A stretch of DNA of 64,000 nucleotides from Alloalcanivorax gelatiniphagus (lineage in GTDB: Bacteria > Pseudomonadota > Gammaproteobacteria > Pseudomonadales > Alcanivoracaceae): the NCBI RefSeq assembly GCF_005938655.1, contig NZ_VCQT01000045.1, forward strand, positions 62,001-126,000, read 5' to 3'. The stretch's first letter is position 1; each line of letters starts with the position of its first letter. Below, one piece after another: positions 35,948-45,612 of this stretch. The notes below the pieces were generated by a model that had not been told where the DNA came from, made no database searches, and saw nothing but the letters and a program-made list of their open reading frames with translations. The position numbers and the translations under genes are program-made.

Positions 35948-37441
35948 ATGGGAAAGCTGAAAGAGTGGTTTCAAGGTCCGCAGGACATCACTGAAGCGGA
36001 AGCGGTGGAAGACTACGCCGTCGGCCGCGTGCCCCATCACTATCGATGGCCGATTCCGGCCATCATCCTGGTACTTCTCGGCAACTCCACCGCCATGTTC
36101 TGGTTCAGCCTTGGCGCTGATATGACCTATCAGGTGGGCTGGCCGAAGGTCTGGATACCGATTCTCTACATGGTGGTGCTGGCCACGCTGATCGGCGCCG
36201 TGATCATGAAACTGGCCAGCAAGGAAGGCCTGTCGCTGAACCTGATGACCCGGGGGCTGGGCTTCGGTTACATGGGCTCGGCGGTGACCTCGCTGATCTA
36301 CGCGATCAATTTTATTTTCTACTTTTTGTTCGAAGGCACCATCGTTTCCCACGCCATCGCCAATCAGCTGGGCATCGCGGTGGACTCGCCCATGGGCATT
36401 GCGATCTTCGCCACCATGGGGCTGGCGGCCATCTGGTTCGTGTGGAAAGGCATGTCGTCCATGCAGTTTCTGCAGACCTGGGGCGTGCCGATCTTCGTGG
36501 TGCTGTTCGCGTTCTGCATGTGGCAACTGGCTCAGGATTACACGCCCATCGGCTTCGCCGGCTGGCAACCGAAAGGCGACGGCGGCAGCAACGCCATGTG
36601 GATGGTGTTGAACATGGCCAACGGCCAGATCGTGTTCCAGGGCCTGCTGGCCACCGACTACGGGCGTTTCGCCAAGCCCGGCATTACCCACAAAGGCACC
36701 GCCACCATCATGCTCGGCATGCTGATTCCCATCGTCGCGGTGATGCTGTTCGGCGCCTACCTGGCCTACACCTTGATACCGCACATCAAGAGCGGTGACG
36801 TCTGGAGCCATGCGCTGGACCCGGGCTTCGTATTCCCCATGGTGATCGGCGTGGTCGGGGTGATCTTCACCATCATCACGCAAATCCGCATCAACGTGAT
36901 GAATCTGTACTCCGGCTCCATCGCGCTCTCCAACACCATGGACATGGCCTTTAACTACCGGCCCGGCCGGCAGTGGTGGATGGTTCTGGTGTGGGCGTTC
37001 GGCGTGTTGTTCTATGTGTGCAACATCCTCCAGTACACCGGCACCTTCCTGGCGATCACCGGCATTCTTACCAATACCTGGGTGTTCATCATCCTCACCG
37101 ATTACTTCGTGTGCCGGAAGATGCTCGGCCTGGCGCCCACCGACTTCGTGGAATACCGCAAGGAGTATCTGCGCCGCTGGAACCCGTCCGGCTCCATCGC
37201 GCTGGCGGTGGCGGTAGCGATTGGCGCCGCCGGTATCCTGGGCGCCTATCCGATGGTGTTCGCCTCCTTTATCGCCATGCTGGTGGGCCCGGTGATCCAC
37301 GTGATCATCAGCGTCGCCACCCGTGGCCGTTTCTACTTCAGCACTTTCCCCGAGGACATGCCGACCCGCTGGCGTCCTTCCCAGCGTTACCAGGGACCGC
37401 GCCCGGACGACGCGGCCATGTCCTATTCATCCGCAAAATAA
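35948..37441 (+). CDS. NCS1-family nucleobase/hydantoin-type transporter
   Basis: A 497-residue inner-membrane permease with about 12 hydrophobic segments. NCS1 features include YRWPIPAIILVLLGNSTAMF in TM1, MTRGLGFGYMGSAVTSLIYA and a conserved late segment QIRINVMNLYSGSIALSN. Relatives import cytosine, uracil, allantoin or hydantoins; the substrate here is not known, but the co-transcribed amidohydrolase suggests an amide or ureide. Its start lies 13 bp after an intrinsic terminator, so expression depends on antitermination. Confidence 0.88.
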   Translation: MGKLKEWFQGPQDITEAEAVEDYAVGRVPHHYRWPIPAIILVLLGNSTAMFWFSLGADMTYQVGWPKVWIPILYMVVLATLIGAVIMKLASKEGLSLNLMTRGLGFGYMGSAVTSLIYAINFIFYFLFEGTIVSHAIANQLGIAVDSPMGIAIFATMGLAAIWFVWKGMSSMQFLQTWGVPIFVVLFAFCMWQLAQDYTPIGFAGWQPKGDGGSNAMWMVLNMANGQIVFQGLLATDYGRFAKPGITHKGTATIMLGMLIPIVAVMLFGAYLAYTLIPHIKSGDVWSHALDPGFVFPMVIGVVGVIFTIITQIRINVMNLYSGSIALSNTMDMAFNYRPGRQWWMVLVWAFGVLFYVCNILQYTGTFLAITGILTNTWVFIILTDYFVCRKMLGLAPTDFVEYRKEYLRRWNPSGSIALAVAVAIGAAGILGAYPMVFASFIAMLVGPVIHVIISVATRGRFYFSTFPEDMPTRWRPSQRYQGPRPDDAAMSYSSAK

Positions 37442-37454
37442 CAGGAGCGTTTCC

Positions 37455-39167
37455 ATGACCGCGCAAAGACTGCCGGTGGCGGCGGTTCAGTTCGAACCGA
37501 CGCTGGCCAAGAAAAGCGAGAACATCGAGAAGTTGCTGGTGCTCACCGAGCAGGCGGCCCGCGACGGCGCCCGCCTGATCGTGCTGCCCGAAATGGCCAC
37601 CACCGGCTACTGCTGGTACCACCGCGAGGAGGTGGCGCCCCACGTGGAAACGGTGCCCGGCCCCACTACCGAGGCGTTCACGGAACTGGCGGCGCGCCAC
37701 GATTGCTACATCGTGGTGGGCATGCCGGAGCGGGACCCGGCCACCGACCTGTATTACAACAGCGCCGTGCTGTTGGGCCCGCAAGGCGTGGTCGGCGTGC
37801 ACCGCAAGACCCACCCCTATATCGCCGAACCGAAATGGGCCGCCAACGGTGACCAGCACGCGGTGTTCGATACCCCCATCGGCCGCATCGGCCTGCTGGT
37901 CTGCATGGACATCCACTTCGTGGAAACCGCCCGCCTGATGGCGCTGAACGGCGCCCAGGTGATCTGCCATCTCAGCAACTGGCTGGACGAGCGCACGCCG
38001 GCACCGTACTGGCTGACCCGGGCCTGGGAAAACGACTGTGCCCTGATCGAAGGCAACCGCTGGGGTTGGGAGCGTGGCGTGAAATTCAGCGGTGGTAGCT
38101 GCGTGGTGGGCGCCGACGGCGCCCTGCTCGGCTACCGTGACGACGGCGACGGCGTGGTGCGTGCCGAGATCGAGCTGCCGGAGCGCAACCGCAGCCTGGA
38201 GAAACGTCGCCCGGAGATGTACCACCGGCTGCTCACCAACACCTTCAGCTGGAACCCGAAGGATTTCTTCGGCCTGTATGGCTTCCGTCCGTTGCCGCCG
38301 GGCAAGCGCTCGGTGGTGGCCGCCGGCCAGTTCACCCCTGGTGCCAGTCTCAATGGCAACCTGGAAACCCTGCGCGACATGGCGCTGCGGGCCCGGGACG
38401 GCGGCGCCGAACTGCTGGTGTTTCCCGAGCGGGCGCTGACCGGGCCCGGTGGCCGGGAAACCGCCATCGAAGCCGGTGATGAGGCATTGAAGGAAGTGCT
38501 CGAGATCGCCATCGAGGCCAACCTGAACCTGGTGGTGGGCTGGCTGGAGCGCGACGGCGAGCGCTACTACAACAGCGCCCGCCTGGTGGGCCCGGCCGGG
38601 GTGCTGGCCGATTACCGGCAGATTCACATCGCCGAAGCGGACCGCCACTGGCTCAGCGCCGGCGACCGCTGGGTGTTCCACGACCTACCCTGTGGCCGGG
38701 TCGGCCTGCTGCTCGGCGAGGACCTGACGGTGCCCGAGGCCGGTCGTGTGCTGAGCCTGGAGGGCTGTGACATCATCGCCGCGCCGGCTTCTTTGCACGG
38801 CCCGGTGCCCATGGCCCACGGTGGTTCGCGCATTGCCCAGAACTACCCGATCCCCACCGGCGAGGACCCGCACCACTGGCTGTTGCCCCGCGTGCGGGCC
38901 GGCGAGAATAACCTGTGGCTGGTGTTCGCCAACAACGCCGGCGACGGCGCCTTCGGGCTAAGCGGCGTGTACGGGCCGGACACCTTCGCGTTCCCGCGCA
39001 GCGAGGTGAAACAGGTGCGTCATCGCGGCGTGGTGATGATGACCATCGACACCGGCGACGATCAGGCGCCCTATCCCACCCATGTGGTGCGCCGCAAGGA
39101 TCTGGTGCTGATGCGCCAGCCGCATCATTATCAACCCCTGGTGGAGAGGGATACCACGCAGGAGTAA
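37455..39167 (+). CDS. Two-domain nitrilase-superfamily hydrolase with inactive second domain
   Basis: 570 residues, about twice the usual length: two carbon-nitrogen hydrolase domains in tandem. Domain 1 has a complete Glu46 (VLPEMATTG), Lys118 (VHRKTHPY), Cys150 (LLVCMDIHFVE) triad. Domain 2 keeps Glu325 (VFPERALTG) but has Gln389 in place of Lys (YRQIHI) and Gly421 in place of Cys (LLLGEDLTVPE). It probably hydrolyses a C-N bond of an amide, ureide or nitrile taken up by the transporter. The ATG at 37455 follows CAGGAG. It is co-directional with the transporter (13-bp gap). Confidence 0.87.
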   Translation: MTAQRLPVAAVQFEPTLAKKSENIEKLLVLTEQAARDGARLIVLPEMATTGYCWYHREEVAPHVETVPGPTTEAFTELAARHDCYIVVGMPERDPATDLYYNSAVLLGPQGVVGVHRKTHPYIAEPKWAANGDQHAVFDTPIGRIGLLVCMDIHFVETARLMALNGAQVICHLSNWLDERTPAPYWLTRAWENDCALIEGNRWGWERGVKFSGGSCVVGADGALLGYRDDGDGVVRAEIELPERNRSLEKRRPEMYHRLLTNTFSWNPKDFFGLYGFRPLPPGKRSVVAAGQFTPGASLNGNLETLRDMALRARDGGAELLVFPERALTGPGGRETAIEAGDEALKEVLEIAIEANLNLVVGWLERDGERYYNSARLVGPAGVLADYRQIHIAEADRHWLSAGDRWVFHDLPCGRVGLLLGEDLTVPEAGRVLSLEGCDIIAAPASLHGPVPMAHGGSRIAQNYPIPTGEDPHHWLLPRVRAGENNLWLVFANNAGDGAFGLSGVYGPDTFAFPRSEVKQVRHRGVVMMTIDTGDDQAPYPTHVVRRKDLVLMRQPHHYQPLVERDTTQE

Positions 39168-39226
39168 TCAGGACCGGGGCGGCGCAGGCCGCCCTTTTAG
39201 CTACAACCATGGCTTCGGAGCGCCAG

Positions 39227-40372
39227 ATGGAAAGCGGTAAACCGGTGATTCCGGTTGGAATTCTGTATTCCGTGTCCGGTGAGTACGGTGTTATCGGACG
39301 GGAAATGCTGAACGGCATCATGATGTCCATTGAGCAGATCAACGCCAGCGCCGAATTTGATTTCACCCTGGCGCCCATCGTGCGTGATCCCGGTGGCGTT
39401 CTCGACCGCTATCACGACCACTGCCACGATCTGCTGTACCGGCACGGCGTCAAACACATCGTCGGCTGTTACACCTCGGCATCGCGCAAGGTGATCCTGC
39501 CGCTGATCGAAGGCGCCAACGCCCTGTTGTGGCATTCCGCCCGCTACGAGGGGTTTGAAAGCAGTAACAACGTGATCTATCTGGGCGCGGCCCCCAATCA
39601 ACATGTGTTGCCGATGCTGGCCTGGCTGCTGCGCCAGCACCCCGGCGACATCTACCACGTGGGCTCCAATTACGTCTGGTCCTGGGAGATCGACCGCATC
39701 ACCGGGGAGGCACTGGCCGCCACCGGTCACCGGCTCACCGCCAGCCGGTTGGTGAACCTGGGCGACACGGCGGTGGAAGGCATCATCCGCGACATCGCCG
39801 AACGGCGGCCCAAGGTGGTGCTGGTAACGCTGGTGGGCCAGTCCGCCTACCGCTTCTATCACGCCTGGCGGGAGGCCGCCGAGGACGACCCCTATCTGGC
39901 GTCGGACACCGCCATCAAGCTGAGCCTGACCCTGTGCGAGGCGGAGGTGAGCCTGGTGGGCAAGGCGGCGCTGGAAGGGTATCTGGTGTCCTCGGCCTGG
40001 TTCCAGACCGTACACAACGACGCCAACCAGCGTTTTCTGGAGCAGTACCGCACCCGCTTTGGCGACGCCGGCTCACCGTCGGTGGATTCGGTGGCGGCCT
40101 GGACCGCCGGCCAGTTCCTGGCCCGTGCCGTTCAGCGTTGCGGCGGCGAGCAGGTGGAAGCGGTGCGCGCGGCGCTCTGGTGTGACGAGCTGGACAGCCC
40201 GGCGGGCCGGGTGCGCATCGACCCGGACAATAACCACGCCTGGCTGACGCCGCACCTGGCCCGCTGCCATGACGGTCGCCTGGAAGTGTTCTGGGAAGGC
40301 GATCAACCGATCAAACCGGACCCCTGGTTGACCTGGGTGGATCTGGACGCCCTTGGCCCGGGGGCCAGCTAG
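39227..40372 (+). CDS. AmiC-like cytoplasmic ligand-sensing protein
   Basis: A 381-residue type I periplasmic-binding-protein fold without a signal peptide: VGILYSVSGEYGVIGREMLN, VGCYTSASRKVILPLIEG, LLWHSARYEGFESSNNVIYLG, VSSAWFQTVHNDANQRFLEQ. This is the AmiC/UrtA/FmdD type. AmiC binds small amides and holds AmiR inactive; the lack of an export signal and the adjacent AmiR-like gene support that role rather than ABC transport. I chose the ATG at 39227 because GGAG is six bases upstream; an ATG at 39209 is possible. Confidence 0.87.
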   Translation: MESGKPVIPVGILYSVSGEYGVIGREMLNGIMMSIEQINASAEFDFTLAPIVRDPGGVLDRYHDHCHDLLYRHGVKHIVGCYTSASRKVILPLIEGANALLWHSARYEGFESSNNVIYLGAAPNQHVLPMLAWLLRQHPGDIYHVGSNYVWSWEIDRITGEALAATGHRLTASRLVNLGDTAVEGIIRDIAERRPKVVLVTLVGQSAYRFYHAWREAAEDDPYLASDTAIKLSLTLCEAEVSLVGKAALEGYLVSSAWFQTVHNDANQRFLEQYRTRFGDAGSPSVDSVAAWTAGQFLARAVQRCGGEQVEAVRAALWCDELDSPAGRVRIDPDNNHAWLTPHLARCHDGRLEVFWEGDQPIKPDPWLTWVDLDALGPGAS

Positions 40373-40374
40373 TC

Positions 40375-40983
40375 ATGTCCCGGCCACGTATACGGGTGCG
40401 CGGGCTGCGGCTGCTGGTGATCGCCTGTGACGACCGTGATGCCGACCATTTGCAACAGCAATTCCGGCGTCTTGGCGTGGAGGCCTGCTTCCTGCCGGAC
40501 CTGCCCGGCGAGGAGGCCTTCGAGCACGCCGACATGGTGTTGTTCGACGGCGACAGCCCGGTGCTCAGCCACCCGGACCGGGAACTGACCTGGCCGGCGT
40601 TGCCGCGTATCGTTCTGACCGGGGTGGAGGCGCCCTCCCGTTTGCAATGGATTATCCGTCAGGCACCGTCGGCTTATTTGCGCAAACCGGTGCGCTTCGA
40701 TGGGGTGATGACGGCGCTGACCCTGGCCCGGGCCGCCGCCGACCAGCAACAGGCTATGCAGGCGCGCGTCGAACGCCTGGAGGAGCGGCTGCGTATTCGC
40801 CGTTTTCTGTTTTCCGCCCAGTTGATGCTGATGAAGGAATTCGACCTGGGCGAGGACGACGCCTACGCCCTGCTGCGCTCCCTGGCCATGCGCCAGCAGA
40901 AAACCGTGGAGCACTTCAGCCTCGATCTGTTGGCCCGCCCGGAGGGCTATCTGCGCCTGGCCAAGGATCTGCTCGCCGGCTAG
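40375..40983 (+). CDS. AmiR-like ANTAR-domain antitermination regulator
   Basis: A 202-residue protein, two bases after the AmiC-like gene. The N-terminal half is a degenerate receiver without the usual Asp/Lys set (LLVIACDDRDADHLQQQFRR, SAYLRKPVRFDGV). A coiled coil (QQAMQARVERLEERLRI) leads to an ANTAR RNA-binding domain (LFSAQLMLMKEFDLGEDDAY, ALLRSLAMRQQKTV). By analogy with AmiR it is kept inactive by the AmiC-like protein until ligand binds, then prevents the leader terminator at 35898 from stopping transcription. Confidence 0.88.
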   Translation: MSRPRIRVRGLRLLVIACDDRDADHLQQQFRRLGVEACFLPDLPGEEAFEHADMVLFDGDSPVLSHPDRELTWPALPRIVLTGVEAPSRLQWIIRQAPSAYLRKPVRFDGVMTALTLARAAADQQQAMQARVERLEERLRIRRFLFSAQLMLMKEFDLGEDDAYALLRSLAMRQQKTVEHFSLDLLARPEGYLRLAKDLLAG

Positions 40984-41068
40984 CAGCACGGCGCTTGCCG
41001 GCGTGCCATTGCAGCCCGGTTTCGGTATCCTTCGGCTTTGCTTTTCGACGCGCGGAAGGGTCACGCCC

Positions 41069-41827
41069 ATGGCGGTGAACAGACGAGAAAAAGGCTCCTC
41101 GATCACCCGGGTACTGGGCATTATCGAGCGGGTCTCCCGGGAACAGCGGCCGATCTCGCCGGCGGATCTCTCCCACCTGCTCGACATTCCCAAACCCAGC
41201 GTCCACCGGCTGCTGCAGCAGCTGGAAAAAGAAGACTTCCTGCGCATGGACAGCCGTGGCCTGTGGATTCCCGGCCCGCGTCTTTACCGGATCGCCCTGG
41301 ACGTGTTCCAAAGCGATGGCTACCGGTTGGAGCGGGAAGCGATTCTCAACAAGCTGGCGGCGCGCATCGGCGAAACCTGTTCCATCGCCATCCCCATGAA
41401 CCTGGAAATGATGTACTCGGACCGGGCCCAGGCCAACTGGCCGCTGCACATTCATTTGCCGGTGGGCACGCGCACGCCGGTATGGTGCACCGCCAGCGGC
41501 AAGCTGTATCTGGCGCTGCTGCCCGAGGACCGGCGCCGGGCGGTGGTGGCCAGCCTGCCGCTGACTCGCATGGCCCGCAACACCTTCACCGACCAGGCCG
41601 GTTTTCTCGACGAACTGGCGGCCATCGCCGAACGGGAAGAAAGCGAGGACAACGAGGAATTTATCGACGGCATGGTGGCGGTGGCGGTACCGATCCGCGA
41701 CCCGGACGGTCAGCCGTTCGCCTTTCTCAATGTGCACGCGCCGGTGATCCGCACCGACCTGGCCGCCCTGCGCGGCTTCCTGCCGCTGATGCGCGAAGCC
41801 GCCGCCGCCCTGGGTGCTATTCAATAA
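41069..41827 (+). CDS. IclR-family transcriptional regulator
   Basis: A 252-residue regulator: an N-terminal winged helix (ITRVLGIIERVSREQ, LLDIPKPSVHRLLQQLEKED) and the IclR effector domain (GETCSIAIPMNLEMMYSDRA, LPVGTRTPVWCTASGKLYLA, FIDGMVAVAVPIRDPDGQPF). It converges on mmsA and could control mmsA-adh or the transporter operon; the target is not visible. The ATG at 41069 has GGAAGGG upstream. Confidence 0.9.
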   Translation: MAVNRREKGSSITRVLGIIERVSREQRPISPADLSHLLDIPKPSVHRLLQQLEKEDFLRMDSRGLWIPGPRLYRIALDVFQSDGYRLEREAILNKLAARIGETCSIAIPMNLEMMYSDRAQANWPLHIHLPVGTRTPVWCTASGKLYLALLPEDRRRAVVASLPLTRMARNTFTDQAGFLDELAAIAEREESEDNEEFIDGMVAVAVPIRDPDGQPFAFLNVHAPVIRTDLAALRGFLPLMREAAAALGAIQ

Positions 41828-41841
41828 AGCCTTCAATTCAA

Positions 41842-41938
41842 TGTAGGAGCGGCCGGCGGCGTTATGCTATCGCGACTGAAGTCGCTCCTACACCGGCTCC
41901 GTAGGTTGGTTTTCCGTAGGAGCGACTTCAGTCGCGAT
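41842..41938. repeat. Inverted pair of REP elements plus a third copy
   Basis: A GTAGGAGCGG head at 41842, its inverted partner (CGACTGAAGTCGCTCCTAC) ending at 41891, and another copy, GTAGGAGCGACTTCAGTCGC, from 41916. The inverted pair resembles a REPIN. It lies in the gap between the convergent iclR and mmsA genes. Confidence 0.75.
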
Positions 41939-41952
41939 CAACGGGGCGACAT

Positions 41953-41983
41953 AAAAAAACGGCCCCGGTGTTCACCGGAGCCG
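41953..41983 (-). terminator. Intrinsic terminator of mmsA
   Basis: On the minus strand: CGGCTCCGGTG, AA, CACCGGGGCCG (one G-T pair), then seven T. It lies about 30 bp beyond the mmsA stop. Confidence 0.88.
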
Positions 41984-42012
41984 ACAGAGGCAAGGCAGGT
42001 TCAAACCAGGTT

Positions 42013-43509
<1,497 letters not shown>

Positions 43510-43530
43510 GGAGATACCTCGAATCGGTTC

Positions 43531-43575
43531 TGTTGAATCAAAGCGTGTTGAATCAGGGTGTGTTGAATCGCGGGC
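43531..43575. repeat. 15-bp tandem repeat, three units, between adh and mmsA
   Basis: Units TGTTGAATCAAAGCG, TGTTGAATCAGGGTG and TGTTGAATCGCGGGC (plus strand). A partial fourth (GAATCGG) lies towards mmsA. The array fills almost the whole 66-bp gap. Confidence 0.85.
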
Positions 43576-44733
43576 TCAGGCCCACAGACTTTCGTAAAGG
43601 GTGACGATCTCGGCGGCGTCGGGGACGCGCGGGTTGTTGCCCGGCGACCCGGAGGCCAGGGCCTGCTCGGCCATGGTGTGGCGCACCTCGAAGAAGTGAT
43701 CACGGTCGATGCCGAAATCCGCCGGCGTGGGCACCTGCAGTTCCTGGTTGATGGAGACCAGCGCCTCCAGCAGCTTGCGGTTGGCGTCGTCGTCGCCGTC
43801 GGTGGCGGCGGCGAAGCCCAGGGCCCGGGCGCAGTCGGCATAGCGCGGGCCGGCGCTGGGGATCGAGTACTCGGTGACGGCCGGCAGCAACATGGCGTTG
43901 GAAAGGCCGTGGGGCACATGGAAGAAGGCGCCGATGGGGCGGCTCATGCCGTGCACCAGGGCCACCGACGAATTGCAGAAGGCGACGCCGGCCAGGGTGG
44001 CGCCCAGCATCATGCCTTCGCGGGCCTCACGGTCCTGGCCGTCGTGGTAGGCGCGCCGCAGGTTGGGGCCGATCAGGCGCATGGCGGCCAGCGCCTGCTG
44101 GTCGCTGTAGGGGTTGGCCTTGCGGCTGACGTAGGCCTCCATGGCATGGGTCATGGCGTCGATGCCGGTGTCGGCGGTGGTGCGCGCCGGCAGCGACAGG
44201 GTCAGCTCGAAATCCACCAGGGCGGCCACCGGCATGAAGCTGGCGCCCACGCACAGCAGTTTTTCGTCGCTGTGGTCGTCGGCGATGATGGTGAAACGGG
44301 TGGCCTCGGAGCCGGTGCCGGCGGTGGTCGGCACGGCGATGATCGGCAGCGCCGGCTCATTGACCTGCCGGGGGAACGCATAGTCGCGGATGTCGCCGCC
44401 ATGGCGGCCCATCACGGCGATGGCCTTGGCACTGTCGATGGGGCTGCCGCCGCCCAGGGCGATGATGGCGTCGTAGTCGCCCTGCCGGACTCGCTCCACG
44501 CCGGCGGTGATCGACGAGGCGGTGGGCTCGGGCACGGTATCGGCGAACACCTCCACCTGGATATCCAGGGGCTTCAGCACGTCGCGCACGCGGTCCACAT
44601 AGCCCAGCTCCACCATCATCCGGTCGGTGACGATCAGCGGGCGACGGCTTTGCAGGGTGGTCAGCACCTCGGGCAGGCGGGCCAGGGTGCCGGCGCCAAT
44701 TTCCAGGATGCGGGGAAGAAGGATCGAGGCCAT
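43576..44733 (-). CDS. Iron-containing alcohol dehydrogenase
   Basis: A 385-residue group III ADH: GGGSPIDSAKAIAVMG, PTTAGTGSEATRFTII and the metal site ligands in GIDAMTHAMEAYVS, VHGMSRPIGAFFHVPHG. It oxidises a primary alcohol or hydroxyacid with NAD. Co-directional with mmsA, suggesting a shared route from a hydroxyalkanoate. The exact substrate is not visible from sequence. Confidence 0.9.
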   Translation of the reverse strand: MASILLPRILEIGAGTLARLPEVLTTLQSRRPLIVTDRMMVELGYVDRVRDVLKPLDIQVEVFADTVPEPTASSITAGVERVRQGDYDAIIALGGGSPIDSAKAIAVMGRHGGDIRDYAFPRQVNEPALPIIAVPTTAGTGSEATRFTIIADDHSDEKLLCVGASFMPVAALVDFELTLSLPARTTADTGIDAMTHAMEAYVSRKANPYSDQQALAAMRLIGPNLRRAYHDGQDREAREGMMLGATLAGVAFCNSSVALVHGMSRPIGAFFHVPHGLSNAMLLPAVTEYSIPSAGPRYADCARALGFAAATDGDDDANRKLLEALVSINQELQVPTPADFGIDRDHFFEVRHTMAEQALASGSPGNNPRVPDAAEIVTLYESLWA

Positions 44734-44810
44734 GGGTGGTTCTCCTTATCGCGCCGCCGGACCAGGGTGAAGAAGGTGCCGAAGCGGCGATGGGCCATCA
44801 GGTTTATTTT

Positions 44811-44860
44811 TTGATCATATATAACGATACGATACGTATCATTATTTGATAGAGGTTAAA
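44811..44860 (-). promoter_or_regulatory. AT-rich promoter/operator region of the adh-mmsA operon
   Basis: A sharply AT-rich patch 80-130 bp upstream of the adh start contains the palindrome GATACGTATC (44831-44840), overlapping a direct repeat CGATACGATACG. It is a likely operator next to a -10 such as TATATATG on the minus strand. Confidence 0.55.
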
Positions 44861-44978
44861 TGTCAACCGATGGCTGGCCGGGGCCGGGGGCGGCGGAAAT
44901 CGGCGCGCTGCTCTCCGGTTTGAATTCGCCGCGCTTTACCCCAATACTCTGTCGCCAAACGGACAGTCTGGAGTCACC

Positions 44979-45527
44979 ATGAACCCTCAGGGTGCCGCGG
45001 TTTTCCTGATCGATTTCGCGTTCAGCATCTATATCTTCATCGTGCTGACCCGCTTCGTGCTGCAGCTGGCGCGGGCGGACTTCTACAACCCGATTTCCCA
45101 GTTCGTGCTGCGCGCCACCAATCCGCTGCTGGCACCGCTGCGGCGCATCATTCCGGGCTATCGGGGGCTGGACATCGCGTCCCTGGTGCTGGTGGTGCTG
45201 CTGATTATCGTCAAGGCGCTGATGCTGATGACGCTGCAAACCGGTGGCATTCCGTCGGGCATCGGCCCGGCGTTGCTGGTCTACACGTTGCGGGAGCTGG
45301 CCACCCTGCTGCTCAACTACATCTTCTGGGCGGTGCTGATCCGGGTGATTCTGAGCTGGGTGGCGCCGGACCCGTCCAACCCGGTGGTGCGGGTGGTGAT
45401 CCAGATCACCGAGCCGATCATGGCGCCGTGCCGGCGGCTGTTGCCGGCCATGGGCGGGCTCGATCTGAGCCCGCTGATCGTGTTGCTGGGCGTGCAGCTG
45501 CTGAAGATTCTGTTTCAGTTGCACTGA
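44979..45527 (+). CDS. yggT: YggT-family membrane protein
   Basis: A 182-residue protein with two YGGT repeats: each has a hydrophobic helix and a PISQFVLRATNPLLAPLRRI / VIQITEPIMAPCRRLLPAMG segment. Function is uncertain (osmotic shock or cell division in other bacteria). In Pseudomonas it directly follows proC; here 9.4 kb separate them. GGAG lies six bases before the ATG. Confidence 0.92.
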   Translation: MNPQGAAVFLIDFAFSIYIFIVLTRFVLQLARADFYNPISQFVLRATNPLLAPLRRIIPGYRGLDIASLVLVVLLIIVKALMLMTLQTGGIPSGIGPALLVYTLRELATLLLNYIFWAVLIRVILSWVAPDPSNPVVRVVIQITEPIMAPCRRLLPAMGGLDLSPLIVLLGVQLLKILFQLH

Positions 45528-45532
45528 TCGCC

Positions 45533-45611
45533 GGATCGCGGCTGAAGCCGCTCCTACAGAGCATTCGTTGTAGGAGCGGCTTTAGCCGCGATCCGCTTCA
45601 GCCGCGATCCG
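45533..45611. repeat. Inverted REP pair (REPIN-like)
   Basis: ATCGCGGCTGAAGCCGCTCC and, inverted, GTAGGAGCGGCTTTAGCCGC separated by a short spacer, then a partial third copy. It sits between the convergent yggT and crotonase genes. Confidence 0.8.
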
Positions 45612-45612
45612 C

